DNA from: Anaeramoeba flamelloides
Taxonomy: Eukaryota; Metamonada; Anaeramoebidae
Reading direction: 5' to 3'
Length of the DNA: 64,000 nucleotides
Assembly: GCA_027625915.1 (NCBI GenBank)
Contig: JANTQA010000010.1
Span: 1,426,001-1,490,000, forward strand
Positions 45,070 to 58,039 of this stretch are shown here, in pieces; within the stretch, counting starts at the first letter, position 1, and each line of letters starts with the position of its first letter. Under the pieces are notes generated by a model. It saw only the letters and a program-made list of their open reading frames with translations, had not been told where the DNA came from and did no database searches. The position numbers and the translations under genes were made by a program.

Positions 45070-48000
45070 TGAAATTTTTTTTTCTTCTACTTTGTTTTCT
45101 TTTTCTTGGATTTTTGAATTTAAACCAAATCGACTGTGAACCAATTTATTTTGAATATAGATCCTTTAGTAAAAATTCCTTTTCTTTTTTTTTATAATAC
45201 AAAAAAAACCAAAAAACAAAACCAAAACTTTTCTTGTTTCTATTTCTGATTAAACAAACAAAAAAAAAAAAAAACAAAAAAAGAAAATTTTTATTTTGCT
45301 TACGAAAATATTTATCAAGATCTTGAAATTGGTGAACCCAAAATATATGAAGAAACTTTATGTCAAACGCATTCTGAAACATACGAACGATGTAATTATG
45401 AAACCATTTCCACAAATTTTGAAAGGATCGTTGGTACTGGTTACATTTGGGAGAGTGGATGTGAGTGCTTTAAAAAAGCACAAGCAGAATCAGAATCAGA
45501 ATCAGAAGCAACACTAAAAACGAATGAAACTGTTTGTCAATCAAATCTTGAATATTCTTTGAAATCATTTGATTCTTATTCTGGTTTATTATTGGGTGTT
45601 TTAAACAGGATCAAAAAATTTCGGATAATTTTCCATAATTTAGCAAGTACCGAACGAAAAATTCCACTTACTTTTGATGAGCTGAGCGAATTAAATCAAG
45701 AACTCAAAGAATTAGATTACCAAAACAGCAACCAAAGTGAAATCGAATGTACTAGGAACAAATATGAAAATGTGGAAAATGAATTAAACGAAAATATATT
45801 AGCATGGGAAGAAAATTATGAACAATTTTTAACTTTTGAAGAAGAAAGTATTGAAAAGGTATTAAATGAGGATGTAGAAATTTTGATTTCTGAAAAGTAT
45901 ATTGAATGCGAAAATATTAGTTATCATTTCACTCAAGACAAATTAAATGATTATAAAAATTATTACAACAAACTAAAAGTTGGCATTAACAAATTAAAAA
46001 TTTCGAAAAACAGAACGAATTTGGAAGACCATATAATAAAAAATAATAACTATCAAATTGAAGAATTTAATGATCTTTATCAAGATTTGAAAAACGAGAC
46101 AGAGAATAAAATAATTAATAATATTTATGACACATTGGATTTACTTGATTATGAAAATGATTTGAATCATTTGGAATTAGCACAAGAATTAATTGACTTC
46201 ATGCTTACGACCATTTCTAAATTAATTTCCTTTTCGCTTAATAATCAATTAATACAACAAAAGTCAAAACATTTGAATTATTTATTGGACAATTGTATAA
46301 ATTATCATAAAAATTATAACGATTCGAACAATAGATGCAATAATTCCACTTATTATAATTGGGATGAAGAGCGAACAAATTATTTATTACAAAAAGAAGA
46401 AAATTTATTATTGCCGTTATCCATTTTTAATTTATTAAATGAGAAATTCAATAATTTACACAATCCTTCAAAAATATTGGAATGCTGGGATCATAAAAAT
46501 GAAGAAGTCAAAATGAAAAACTTTACATCCTATAGACAGTGCTATTTATTATTGAAATATTCACCAGATCTTGAAATTGATGGCGAATTAAATCAATTGT
46601 ATACAGATTCTGAATATGGTGGAGATGCTATTAAATTAAATACAACTAATGATATTCCTTTGGTTGCCATTAATAATTCCCTTGAATTGGTTAGTATACA
46701 AAGCAATTCAAAACAGCAATTTGGTGAAAATAGTCATAAAGTGATCAATTTTACTAATGAAACTCTCTATACTTATTTAAAACGTTTAAATTTACAATCA
46801 ATACAATTAAAATTCAAGAACAAACCCAATGGAAATCAAAATCATCACACTAATCAAAATAATAAACACAATCAAAACAATAAACACAATCAAAACAATA
46901 ATCACAATCAAAACAATAACCACAATCAAAAAAACAACCACAATCAAAAAGATAACCACAATCAAAAAAATAACCACAATCAAAAAAATAATTATAATGT
47001 TAATTTACAAACCCCATACAAGATATCAATAAAAAGTTTAAAAAATGAAGAATGTAACATAGAAGATTGTGGAAGAGACATATTTTGTATTAATGGTGTT
47101 TACTATAGGGTTAATAACGGGTTTTATAGCCCTAATGAAAATTGTAGTTATACTGAATGTACTAATATGCAACAGGAGCTCTATCCAAAAAATTTAAAAT
47201 ACACCTCTACCGGGCTAGGGATAAATAATTGTGAATACACTTGTGAAAACGAAGGGTATAATTTATTTGATAAGCAATGTGTGATCGTTACTCCAGGTTA
47301 CCATTCACCAGAGTTAAACAATCAAAGATATTATTGTTCAAATTTACCATCAACGGGAGCCAAATATACACAATATGTCTTAAATGGCGAGCGATGCCCA
47401 TGGGTTTGCACTGAAATCGATGAATTTAAAGAAAATGAAAAATGTGTCCAGGTTGGGATTGGTGAATATTCGCCAATAGACGATAATGAAAAATATGAAT
47501 GCACTTTCCCATTAGATTTACCAACCCAATTACAAGATTTTAATACTACCGGCAATGGCGTAGACGATTGTGATATCTACCAACATTACCAATCAATAAT
47601 AAAAAACAATAATTACAATAATGATGATATTGATAATTTAAACAATGATAATCAGACTAAAGAATTTTATTTACAATTTAAGCAAATTCCAACAGAAAAA
47701 ATAATTTATACAATATTAGGTATGCAAAATAATTATAAAGTTCAAATAATATTAAACAACGAAACAAATCCAAATACTGAAAAGCAAATCATTTTCAATT
47801 TTTTTTGGTATTATTTAATAAATAATGAAATGATTATTAAAAAATTTTCCATTGATTATCAATTTGCAACACAAGAACAATTTTTATCTTTAAACCATTA
47901 TTCAATACACATTCAAGACAATAATAAATTAACGCTATATATAAATAATAATTTCATTGATAGGATTGATTTTAATGTAAATAATATTAACAAATTTACG

Positions 48001-50988
48001 TATAACGATAAAGATGATTTATTATTTTATATTGGAGGCGATGATATAAATTTAACTGATTGGTTAAATAATATTTATTTGGATCAAATTAAAATCTATT
48101 CCAAAAAAATCACATTTGAAATGATTGGTTATAAACAATCGTTTTATCAACAGTCAAAATTTTGTGGTGATTTTAATGAAATTTGTAATGGTGACTGTTT
48201 ACCCAAATGTAATGAAAATGAAATTAGAAATAATAATACTTGTGAATGTGAATGCCAAAATTGTAATTCACAGGATTATTCTTTATTGAAAAATTCTTGC
48301 AAAAACAAATGCCTTAACGGTTTGACTAATTTAATAATTATAAATGATAATGATAATGCTGCTGCTGCTGATGATGATGAGAACGATTATAGTTATGATG
48401 ATAATTGTCAATGTGATAATGGATATTATAAATTAATTTATGGTAGATATGCCACCATATATTCAACAAGTTGTTGGAATTGTTCAAATAACGAACACAT
48501 GGGCTTATCTCAAATTGAAATCTTTGATGAGAATTTTGAATTAATACCAATAATTAATTGCACCGAGAACACTTTAGATTCAACTGGGATATCAAACACT
48601 TGTAATAAATTATATGATGGGATACAAACAAATTTACTACAAGATCAATATTTAACAAAAATAGAAAACCAATTTAGAGTAACATTTGATCTTGGTCAGT
48701 TATATAATATTTCTTTAATTAAAATTTATAATTATAACGAACTTGATAACTATGGTATGGGAATTAAAAACATTAAATTGTTCATGGGTGGTGAAGAAAT
48801 AAATTTCCCGAGTAACAATGACGATTTTGAAAATAACGATCGAGATTATTTAGGATATCAAATTTTAAATGATTATGAAATCAACATTTCAAATGGCGAA
48901 TTATATTCTAATAACGATTTCACTCTCTTGGATTCTCCTTTATTAACTAATCATCAAGATACCCAAATATTGATTTGTAAAAAATGCCCCAAATATTCAA
49001 CAAAATCCATTTTGCCTAGAAGCAATATTAACGATTGTATTTGTGATCTAAAATTAATTCGAGACAAATCAAATTTCAAATGCCTTTTCCCAGATTACAA
49101 TTATTTAAAGCCACTATTCCAACTAGAGTCAGGGATTTATCCAAGAAACACTTCAATTAAAATAATTAATAATAATGATCCTGATACAGAGGACGATCAA
49201 ATAATTAAATGCAATTTAAACGGAATGAAACCAAATGAATATTCAACGGAATATGACAAAGACATTGGAATTAAATTAACATTGCCCAATTATCAATATA
49301 TAATAAAATGCTTTATTTATTCTAAAAACGAGTATATCGGCAGTTCAGATATTAATACAATCCTTTATCAAACAAAGGACGTGTTGGAGGAAGTTAATTA
49401 CACACCCATTAACCAAAACAGAAATGATAATGACACTTACGAAGTTTCAGTAACACTAAAGTTAATGAGTGGGAATGAATTAAATATCTATGAAAATAAC
49501 CCATTGATTTATAGATACACTCTCGATGGCACAGACGTCTATAAATTCTCAAATATTTATAATGAGGATGAACCAATTTTGATCACTTCCGATTGCCAAT
49601 TAAAAACAAAGGCATTCCAAGTTGGCTATATTGAGAGTATCCAAACAAATTATTCAATAAAAATTATTAAAGAACCAATTTCAAGTCCAATAGTGTCAAA
49701 CGAACATTGCCAGCACGACAATAACATATGCTATGTCCATTTAGATGATAAAATATATCTATCTGCAACTAATGGTGGCGAATTATATTATCAAATTAAC
49801 ACAAATACTTGGCTGAAATACGACAGTAATCAAGGTATTTTAATAAACCAATATTGGCTAACGGAATTTGATTTAAAAATAATAGTGCGAATGGAAAATT
49901 ATCTTGATTCTCAAGAAATTATCTATAAAATCAATATTGTCCAAAAATTGGACTCGCCATTAACGGACGAAACTCTTTATGATGAGGAAAATGATGCTGA
50001 TGACTCCAAAATGACCATTTCCTTTTATTTACCAGAGGATTCAATTAATAATATTTCGTTTGTTTTCCTTTATACCAACATTCAAAATCATGATCCAAAT
50101 GCCTCAGTGCTGATCGATTCCAATCAAATAGCTGATTATGATTATAATTTAGATAACTGCGTGACTAATAACCCCTGCATTTTCTCTCAAGATTTAATAG
50201 TCGATAAAAATAACAAAATCTTTTTAAGTGTAATAACTGTCGACCTTGAAAACATGTATTACCCTTCTGATCCCACGAGAATAACACATAACGAAACCGA
50301 AATTGAACAAGAACAACAAACAAGCAATTTAAATCAAATTTTAATATATTTAAAATTATTAATACTGATCTTCATTTCTATAATTATTTTGATTTCTCTG
50401 TTATATTTTTTCAAATTAAATAAATTAGAAAAAATAAATAATCAAAAAATTCATTTCACGAGAGGATACTGCGCCTTTTGTAATAATAACACACAAATTA
50501 GATGCTACCGAATCCAGTTTGAAAATGACATATTTGCTTTCTACAGTTGCGAACTATGCTCCTTTATTAAAAAGTATAAATTCGCTTTACAATTAAGACA
50601 GGTTCAATCACAATATGATTTTGATAATGGTAAGCAATACCACCAGTACGATTCTGATATGTATATTAATAGTGATAGTAAGTCAGATTCTCGAAGTAGC
50701 AGCGATGGCCTTAGTGATAATCGTGAAGATAGTAAAGGCGAATATGAATTCGATAAAAATAAAGAAATAGATTTGAAAAATAAAGCAAATCTTGTTCATG
50801 AAATTTCAATAGTCGTATCAGTACCTAAAATTTTACAAAAAAAGTTCCCTCGTGAATTTCCTCATGAAAATATGGTTAACACCTTTCAAAATTTTGCCCA
50901 TTTTGACAATAATATAACTAACGATGACGAATTTACTGATACATCAGTAATTAAAGGTTTTGCAAATCTTACTTTAAAAGATTTATAA
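45069..50988 (+). CDS. Very large type I membrane protein with Cys-rich, lectin-like and discoidin-like modules
   Basis: Exon 1 45069-45168 encodes a signal peptide (MKFFFLLLCFLFLGFL start). A 115-base intron (donor GTAAAA, acceptor AAAG at 45283) joins it in frame to exon 2 (45284-50988), giving 1,934 residues; nothing else puts an ATG on the long frame. Order: a helical, Asn-rich N-terminal ~500 residues with scattered Cys; an Asn/His/Gln repeat (about 553-606); growth-factor-receptor-like Cys-rich units (625-800); a laminin-G/concanavalin-like domain (836-976, ending near LDQIKIYSKK); an EGF-like Cys cluster (993-1050); a discoidin- or KATNIP-like domain (about 1100-1206, GLSQIEIFDEN and RVTFDLGQLYNISLIKIYNY); a chitobiase-C-like domain (1410-1496, YRYTLDGTDVY); a transmembrane helix (about 1719-1742); and a ~190-residue cytoplasmic tail with a CxxC...CxxC zinc-binding-like site (about 1763-1792) and Ser/Asp-rich stretch. 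It is probably a surface adhesion or sensing receptor; the ligand is unknown. Confidence 0.85.
46847..46992 (+). repeat. 12/15-base repeat coding for His-Asn-Gln-Asn
   Basis: CACAATCAAAACAATAA-type units repeat about nine times, coding (K/N)HNQN(N/K)N. It is a recent tandem expansion within the large receptor gene. Confidence 0.75.
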
Positions 50989-51109
50989 TTTTTAATTCTT
51001 TTCTTTTTATTTTTCTTTTTTATTATGGTTTGTTTTCATTTTTTTTTATTCCACTCTTTTCTTTTTATTTTTTCTTTTCATTTATTTTTCTTTCTTTTCT
51101 TTATCCAAT

Positions 51110-51148
51110 TTTCTTTTCTTTTCTTTTCTTTTCTTTTCTTTTCTTTCT
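51110..51148 (+). repeat. (TTTTC)n microsatellite
   Basis: Seven TTTTC/TTCTT units about 120 bases after the receptor gene stop. Confidence 0.8.
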
Positions 51149-52734
51149 TGATTTATTAAATAAATATATATATTATAAAACTGGAAGGAATACTTAAAAA
51201 TTAAATAATTAATTATATTTTATACAATTTAATAAGGGTATGTATTAATTTGAAAAAAATATAATCAAATTATTTTAAATTTTTTATATTTGGGTAGGAA
51301 AAAATTAAATTTTACTAGTAAATTTAATTTTTAAAACTATATTAAAAAACATTTCTTTTCTAATTATATCTTTAAATTTCCTTTTTTTTTTCTATTATTT
51401 ATTTTACAAAATATATTTAGAAATTTCTGATTGACATAATTAAATTTTTTGAAACACTAGTTGTTAAATTATTAAAAAGCATTTCTACAATTTTCAAAAA
51501 ATTATTTTCATTATAAATTAAACAATTAATTTTAATTCATCAAATTCTTATTAATAAATAAATAAAATAAAATAAATTTTGAAAAAAAATTCCTTTAATA
51601 ATCATTAAAAATTTTTTTATTATATTTAAAAAAATATTTCCAAAAAATATTCAAAGATCAATCTTTAAGACATATCGAATTCTTGTATAGAATTGTTATG
51701 TTTCTGTGATAAACTTGTGATTCATAATAAAATCAGTTATTCATTATAATTCAAATACTTCTTACTTCTTACTTCTATTCTGATGAAATAGAATTAGATC
51801 ATTGATGATATTTTTTCTTGCTGATTTTGTTATGTTGATTTCTTCACAATAATAATAATTCAAAAATGTTAACGATATTGAATCATTTAAGATTTTTGAG
51901 TATTATAAACTTTTGAAATAAATATTCAAAAAAATCTGAATTAAACCCATTTTATTAAAACAAAGTATCAAACTTTCAATTCTTTACGAGTTAGCCTAAA
52001 ATTCAAAAATTTTAAAATAGTTAAAATAAGTGAAAAGAATCACAATACAATAATTTTGATGTTTGGAACTAATTTTAATCTGTTTTTACAATTTTGATTT
52101 TTTCTTTCATTCCATTTTTTCTATTAGGTAATCTATTTTGTTGGATCAAAATTTTTTTCTAATAATTGATATTACTTTAAAGTTGTGTTTTTTTAAAGAG
52201 AAGAAACACAAATGAAATTAACTAGTGGTATCTTATGTTTCATCGATATATATTTTGGTTAATAAAATTTAAACAAATTTACTCATACATTTTTTTGTTT
52301 TTTTCACTCAACAATTTTATTAATCACTTTGTGAGACAGAAAATAAAACGCCATTTTATATGCACTCAAATGTATGTATCTGATTTAAACTTAAGGATGA
52401 ATGGAAAAGCACTATATAAAATAAAAGAATTTTACACAAAAGATATATACAAAACTATCTCCATTGAGGGACTAAAGGCAAATAACTTTAAAGGGAAGTA
52501 GGCTTACATAACTAAAAGAAATCAAATATCTAGAATATAATTTATTCAAAAACACCAATTAAAAAATTAAACTATATTTTAAAAATTTTGACCCACTTTA
52601 TAATATTAATGGAAGTTGTTTGGAGTTTTTATCCTATGTATTCTTATCAAAAAAATATTTTCAAATTTTTGGAGCTAAATTCTTTTTTTCTAATTTTGCA
52701 AATTTTTAGTTAGCTTTTTCACATTTTTGTTTTC

Positions 52735-53099
52735 ATTACTTTCTGTTATTCTTTTTTTTTTGAAAAATTTTTCTTTTTCTTTTTTTTTTTTTTAAATGAT
52801 CATGTGAAAAAAAAAATATCTTAGAAAAGACAAATAATCATAAAGAAAATGAAGATAATGTAATTTCTTTTAAAATGAATTTAATTATTAGTTAAAAATC
52901 TTCTTGTTAAACTTTTTTTCAGTGAAATTTCCGTAATAAAAAATCGATAATACTCATTTCAGAAATTGTAACTCACTTTTTTTTTAGTTTTTGGTTTTAT
53001 TTTTTTTAATTTTTGAAATCACAGATTTTTATATATTTAGAATGATTTAAAAGTAAATTACTAATTAAATTTAATTATACTTTGTTCTTGAATACTAAA

Positions 53100-53101
<2 letters not shown>
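52735..53101 (+). repeat. Dispersed repeat family G, copy 2
   Basis: Collinear with 2270-2660: TTAATTATTAGTTAAAAATC, TTTTTTTCAGTG, TTTAGAATGATTTAAAAGTA, GTTCTTGAATACTAAA. It ends at the (TA)n tract. Confidence 0.6.

Positions 53102-53130
<29 letters not shown>
53102..53130 (+). repeat. (TA)14 microsatellite
   Basis: Uninterrupted alternating A and T for 29 bases; directly follows family G copy 2. Confidence 0.9.
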
Positions 53131-53131
<1 letters not shown>

Positions 53132-54852
53132 CCCTTGGCACACCGAATTTACCGAAATTTGACGTGTTTAAAAGAAAAGATTTAAAATGATATTGATGTA
53201 ATAATATATTTATTTTCTCATTTGTCTTTAATCCAGATTTTAATTATAATAAAAAGTTAAATCAGGCCAAAGATAAAGTAGTTTAGTTTATGTTTTTTTT
53301 TTGTTGTTATTTAACAAAAATAATAATTATTCATTTTTACATTTTCTTAATAGATTTTTATTTTTTTCAATAATTTAAATAAGAAATTTTAACAATAATA
53401 ATAATTAAAACCCCAATACGAGGATTAATTAATAATAAAAATCAAACAAAATTGTTAATTTTATGATAAAAAAAAAAATTAAAAAATATAATACTGAGAA
53501 ATTGATAATTTTTTTTAAGAGAAATTTTTAATTAATATTAAATCAGGATAAAAATAAAATTTATTTCTTTAGACCAAAATTATCAGTTTAATATGAATAA
53601 TTTTCTAATACTTTTATTTAAACAATAAAAAATACTTGAAAAAACAAAGAAAAAATATTCTAAAATAATTTCATTTGTAATATTTGAATTAAATAATAAA
53701 AACATTTTTATAATTGATAAAGTAATTAACCTAAATTTTTTAAAAAAAATAAAAAATAACTTTTAAATATTATTCAAAGATATTAAAATAATCTTCAAAA
53801 TCAATTTTTTTTTTTTTTTTTTGAATTTTTTTGTTAGTAAAAATTTAAATAATATATAAGGAAAAATTTAATTTTTTCAATCTAAATTAATCCAGATCTT
53901 GGAAAATAATTTTTGATGTATGGTCTCTTATTCAATAAAATTGTTTATTTATGTCTAGATTTTTAAAAAAGTCAAAAATTAAAAAAAAAAAATCAATTAT
54001 TAATCAGACTCGAATTATTGACCAAATCATTTAAATTTGAAAAAAATTCTTGTTGAAAAAATTTCCAAATTTGACAATGAATAAAAAATATTATTTTTTG
54101 TTGTAATTTAATTTATATTTTTTTTATTTTTAAATTATAAAAAATCAAATACATAGATTATAATTGGCCTAAATCAACAGATAAAAGAAATTTTCAATAT
54201 GATGTGAAAATAATTTTTGTATTGAATAAATTATTGAATTTAGTATTTTCTGCAATGTGAGGCGTAAAGAGCCACCAAAAAAAATTCGAGTAATGTGTCA
54301 TGTGTTTTAATCATTAAAAATATAAAGTTTTTCAAGTCTAGACAAACTTTTCAAACAAAAACAGAAATTTAGATGGTAAAATAAACAAATTACAAAAACC
54401 AAAAAAAAAAATTGCAAATGTTGAAAAATTTTTATCAAGTTATTTTTTTATTTTTGTTAACTATTCAATTTTTAATATAAAATTTTTCTTTCTTAGATAA
54501 TTTTTTATAAATTCTATATCTTGTATTCCATTGATAATAATTCAAATTAAAAAATTTTTTTCAAAGGTAATATGTATATTGGGATTCTAAGGGATATAAG
54601 AACAATATGAAAACTCGAAGTGGAAATTTATTCCCATTTATAATTAAAATACCAGTATATCAAGAACATCTTGGCTACAATAATATTGAAATAAAACTTT
54701 TTAAAAACAATAATATATTTCAAACTAAATAAATAACAATAAAATATTTACGAATTAAAAAAAAATCATTTACACCCTCAATAAAAAGTTAAATCTTCGT
54801 TTTTATTTTTCATCGATACATTTAAATAATATACATTTAATAAAAGAGAAAT

Positions 54853-54944
54853 CAGAAAGAAAAAGAAAAAAAAAAAGAAAAAGAAAAAGAAAAAAGAAAA
54901 AAGAAAAAAGAAAAAAGAAAAAAGAAAAAAAAAAAAAAAGAAAT
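54853..54944 (+). repeat. (GAAAAA)n microsatellite
   Basis: GAAAAA and GAAAAAA units repeat about 13 times, about 40 bases past the stop of the minus-strand gene, probably in its 3' UTR. Confidence 0.8.
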
Positions 54945-54983
54945 AAAGATTGAATATGAAAACTATTTGAATGATACCACTGA

Positions 54984-57326
54984 CTAATCTTGTTTTAAAT
55001 GTTTTCTTAATCTGTATTTATTTTGTACTAATTTGAATACCCATACTAGGCAAAAAAATAAGAGTACTAATAAAAACAGATATAAAGGCGAATCTGAAAA
55101 TGATTCTGTATTTTGTAATATTATATTTTGAAGAGTTGTTTGCTGTTTGTGTTCAATTTTACAACATTCCAAGTGCTTTTTAAATAGTAAAATATCATCA
55201 TTAATCGCATTTTCAATTATTTTTGAATGTTCATTCATTGCTTCCAAAAGTTGAATATTTTTATTAAATTCAGAATTTTCAATTTCAAAAAGAAATTCAG
55301 ATAAAATTTTTTCGATTGTTTCATAAATATTATTTATAATATTTAAATGTTCTTTTATTAAACCTTCATGATACTCATCAGACAATTTATTAATTTTTGA
55401 ATGCTTTATCCGAAACATGATTGATTTACTGATATCTAAATTTTTTTTAATATATAGATCTTGCTTATTTTTGATATTAGTGTTTTTTTCACGACTAATT
55501 TTATTTTTTTCTTTATCATATACATGGTATTGTTTTTCATCCCCAACTGTATCCTGATTTTGATACTCGTGCTCACCTTTCTTATTTTTATCACCATTTT
55601 CAAATAGTGAATGGACATTTATTGATTGTGAAAGCGGATTTTCAATATAAGTTTGCCAAAAGTCCCACAATTTTAAAAAAGAATCATCGACCTTTTTAAT
55701 AACCAAAGAAGCCTTCGTTAATAACAAGTTTCTTTTACAAATATTTTGAATAAATTTTCTATAATATTTTCTGTTCTTGATTTGGAGGTGATTTAAATTT
55801 AAGGAATCCGTCCAAAAAACTTCATCAATAATTTTCATTTTTGATTTGTCCCATCTTCTACCAAAGGGCACCACTGAGCAAATTGAACGCAAAGAGGCAT
55901 CCAAAATGTGCTCTTTAACATTTTTAGGGTCGACATTAATAATTTTATTATTTCCAGTAACAATCGATTTTGAGTCTTGCTGTAGTTGTAGTACTATTCC
56001 CGCATTATCCGCCACACAAACAAAAGGATCTTGATCCAAGATTAAGATTCTCGAGAAATCTTGCAAGGACAACACATAGATAGGCAAACAATGCGTATCA
56101 TATTGGCAATTTATTAACTCATTTGAAATTGCTTTAGCATTGGGTAATTGCCTTTTTAAACTCTTCAGAAAGGTGGTACAATTTAAATAACTGACCCTAT
56201 TTTGGCTTGATAAGGCAGAAATCGGAGAATTTTTCCTTTCCAGCGCAGATTTTGAATGCCCCAAATGGATAGTTGAGCCAGAGACTGCAATTAGCGCAGC
56301 TGGTTGGTCAATTAATTGATAGCTTTGGATCTTAAGATCTGTAATTAAATCGGAAGTTGCTTGGTTGATTTTTTTTTTCAGCCATCTTGTCGGCACGCTA
56401 TAAGAGACAGAGGGATCATCGACAGAGGGATCAAACCCTTTATGGTTTCTTAAAGCGATGACTTCAATCCTACTTGGAAGATTAATTTGATTGCTTTGGT
56501 ACAGATCTGAAAAAAAGATTAATTTAATATTATTGTAGAGGAAATAAGACAAATTGATAATTGCTTTGGGGTTTGTTTGGTAGTCATCAAAAGGCCCATT
56601 TAAGTGGTCTTGTATTGTTGTTTGGTAAATAATTGAATTAATGTCATTTAAATTATTAATATTATTCTTGTTATTGTTAATGTTAATATTCTTGTTCTTA
56701 TGAGATTGAAATACTTTTAAGTCTCGACAGGGACCAGAGCTTAGGTCAATAAGAATTGAATTTTTTGTTAACCACCCATTAATTAAATTTGTTGTTTTCG
56801 GATCTGAATAGCAATAAGGCTTTGGGAGGTTTGTTTCAAAAAGATAAATTACTCGTTCATTTTCTTCGTTTTTTTTTAAACTAAAATATTCCTTGTCCAT
56901 TAAATACAAATTATTAAAGAACTCATTAAGTGGCTTACTAATTTCAACAACTTGTTTTTGCGCATCGTAATTCTTTTCGATCACCTTTCTTAATTGGTTT
57001 TTTAATTCTACACCCTCTTTTATTGGAGAAGTCTTAATCGTCACATTATAAGAAAACGGTAACAGAGTTCCTTCCGGGAGTGTATAAAGATCAATATTGC
57101 CAACTGTTTTTTGTAGGATTCGCTCGAGTTTTTCATGTTCAAAATTTGGCAGCCAAACAGTCCGAACGTGGACATCAGCTGGAATGGAGATACTTGTTTT
57201 GCGGCTGATCTTTGGTAGCCATTCGGTTTTGGTTTCTTCGTCAATTTCTTGTGTTGTGATCCAAATGTGCTTTTGAAATGAAAAGAAAAGAAAAACAATT
57301 AAACACAAAGCAAACGAGGTGTTCAT
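54984..57326 (-). CDS. Type I ER/secretory membrane protein, DUF7906-like
   Basis: 780 residues, single exon; the ATG at 57326 opens a signal peptide (SFALCLIVFLFFSF). Residues ~30-550 form a lumenal region: EWLPKISRK, an LPFSYNVTI strand (89-97), DLSSGPCRDL (194-203), IEVIALRNHKG (287-297), HCLPIYVLSLQDF with LILDQD (412-432) and CKRNLLLTKASLVI (530-543). This order resembles the plant and protist DUF7906 family as I remember it, where a DLNAGP motif, a VPVYVFDL strand and KRNLLLT recur. An Asn-rich insert (210-235) interrupts the first part. A Lys/Glu coiled linker (590-740) leads to a C-terminal transmembrane helix (about 748-766) and a short basic tail ending KHLKQD. The biochemical role of the family is not known to me. 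A GPI-transamidase PIG-T-like reading was considered but fits less well. Confidence 0.75.
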   Translation of the reverse strand: MNTSFALCLIVFLFFSFQKHIWITTQEIDEETKTEWLPKISRKTSISIPADVHVRTVWLPNFEHEKLERILQKTVGNIDLYTLPEGTLLPFSYNVTIKTSPIKEGVELKNQLRKVIEKNYDAQKQVVEISKPLNEFFNNLYLMDKEYFSLKKNEENERVIYLFETNLPKPYCYSDPKTTNLINGWLTKNSILIDLSSGPCRDLKVFQSHKNKNININNNKNNINNLNDINSIIYQTTIQDHLNGPFDDYQTNPKAIINLSYFLYNNIKLIFFSDLYQSNQINLPSRIEVIALRNHKGFDPSVDDPSVSYSVPTRWLKKKINQATSDLITDLKIQSYQLIDQPAALIAVSGSTIHLGHSKSALERKNSPISALSSQNRVSYLNCTTFLKSLKRQLPNAKAISNELINCQYDTHCLPIYVLSLQDFSRILILDQDPFVCVADNAGIVLQLQQDSKSIVTGNNKIINVDPKNVKEHILDASLRSICSVVPFGRRWDKSKMKIIDEVFWTDSLNLNHLQIKNRKYYRKFIQNICKRNLLLTKASLVIKKVDDSFLKLWDFWQTYIENPLSQSINVHSLFENGDKNKKGEHEYQNQDTVGDEKQYHVYDKEKNKISREKNTNIKNKQDLYIKKNLDISKSIMFRIKHSKINKLSDEYHEGLIKEHLNIINNIYETIEKILSEFLFEIENSEFNKNIQLLEAMNEHSKIIENAINDDILLFKKHLECCKIEHKQQTTLQNIILQNTESFSDSPLYLFLLVLLFFCLVWVFKLVQNKYRLRKHLKQD

Positions 57327-57637
57327 AAGAAGGCGTAAAAATTGCTTTTATTCAAAACAAAGTTTTTTTGATTTTCAACAAAGATTTAAAAAATGATTGA
57401 ATATTTTTTTTAATTAAGGGGCGGAGGTTAATTCATATTTTTTATTCAAAATTTTGCCTCGGAACTATTAAAAATGTCTCAGCTCTATTACCTTCTTACC
57501 TCTTTGTAAATTTTTTACAAAAACAAATATATTTTTTTTTATCTAGAGAAGCAGATAATAACTTTCCATTAGGGATTAGCGTCTATGAAGGAGAAGTCCA
57601 AGATAAAATTATTTTGTTTGTTCGGTTTGAGATTCCT

Positions 57638-57870
57638 GATTATTTGTTGCAAAATAAATGGTACAAAATTTTCAATTATCTTTCCAAAAAAAGATTTTTA
57701 AATCATATAACATTTCAAATTTTAATTCTTAAAATCAGTTTAAAGTAATAAATTTAACTTTTAGAATTGGGTAATTTGATGACCTATTTTGATTTTTTAA
57801 TCGAGGTTTTTATTTTGGAAAGTTGAAAGAAAATTTTGATCTGTTTATTGTTTAATTAACAGTTTTTGAC
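57638..57870 (+). repeat. Dispersed repeat family F, copy 1
   Basis: Collinear with 63632-63870: AATAAATGG(T/A)ACAAAATTTT, CATATAACATTTCAAATTTT, CTTAAAATCAG, AGAATTGGGT, TTTTGGAAAGTTGAA, GAAAATTTTGATC. Moderately diverged. Confidence 0.65.
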
Positions 57871-58039
57871 TTTTTAAATCGCTTTTTACTGGATTCAAAG
57901 AATCTATAATTTAGATGATAAGGATATTTATTTTAACATTTTTACAACAACAGAAAGTTTTCAAATAAATTTTGTATGAGTCAAAGGTGCCTAACATTTT
58001 TTTCAAATTTCAATTATTTTTTATAATTGGCCTTTGAAG

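Larger units (their letters stand above)
50989..54983. other. Gene-free stretch
   Basis: Begins with T/C-rich 3' flank including a TTTTC microsatellite. Family G copy 2 and a (TA)14 tract follow, then A/T-rich DNA, and a GAAAAA microsatellite just before the stop of the next gene. An 88-codon frame near 52235-52501 has no recognisable feature. Confidence 0.6.

Noticed and set aside
45296-45517. Plus-strand 73-codon frame
   Set aside because: Overlaps exon 2 of the receptor gene in another frame; the receptor frame carries the Cys pattern and joins to a signal peptide exon.
52235-52501. Plus-strand 88-codon frame
   Set aside because: Aromatic/Lys-rich with no recognised domain or neighbouring exon; could be real but nothing supports it.
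54984-57326. GPI transamidase subunit PIG-T
   Set aside because: Length and topology are similar, but the internal motif order fits DUF7906-type proteins better.
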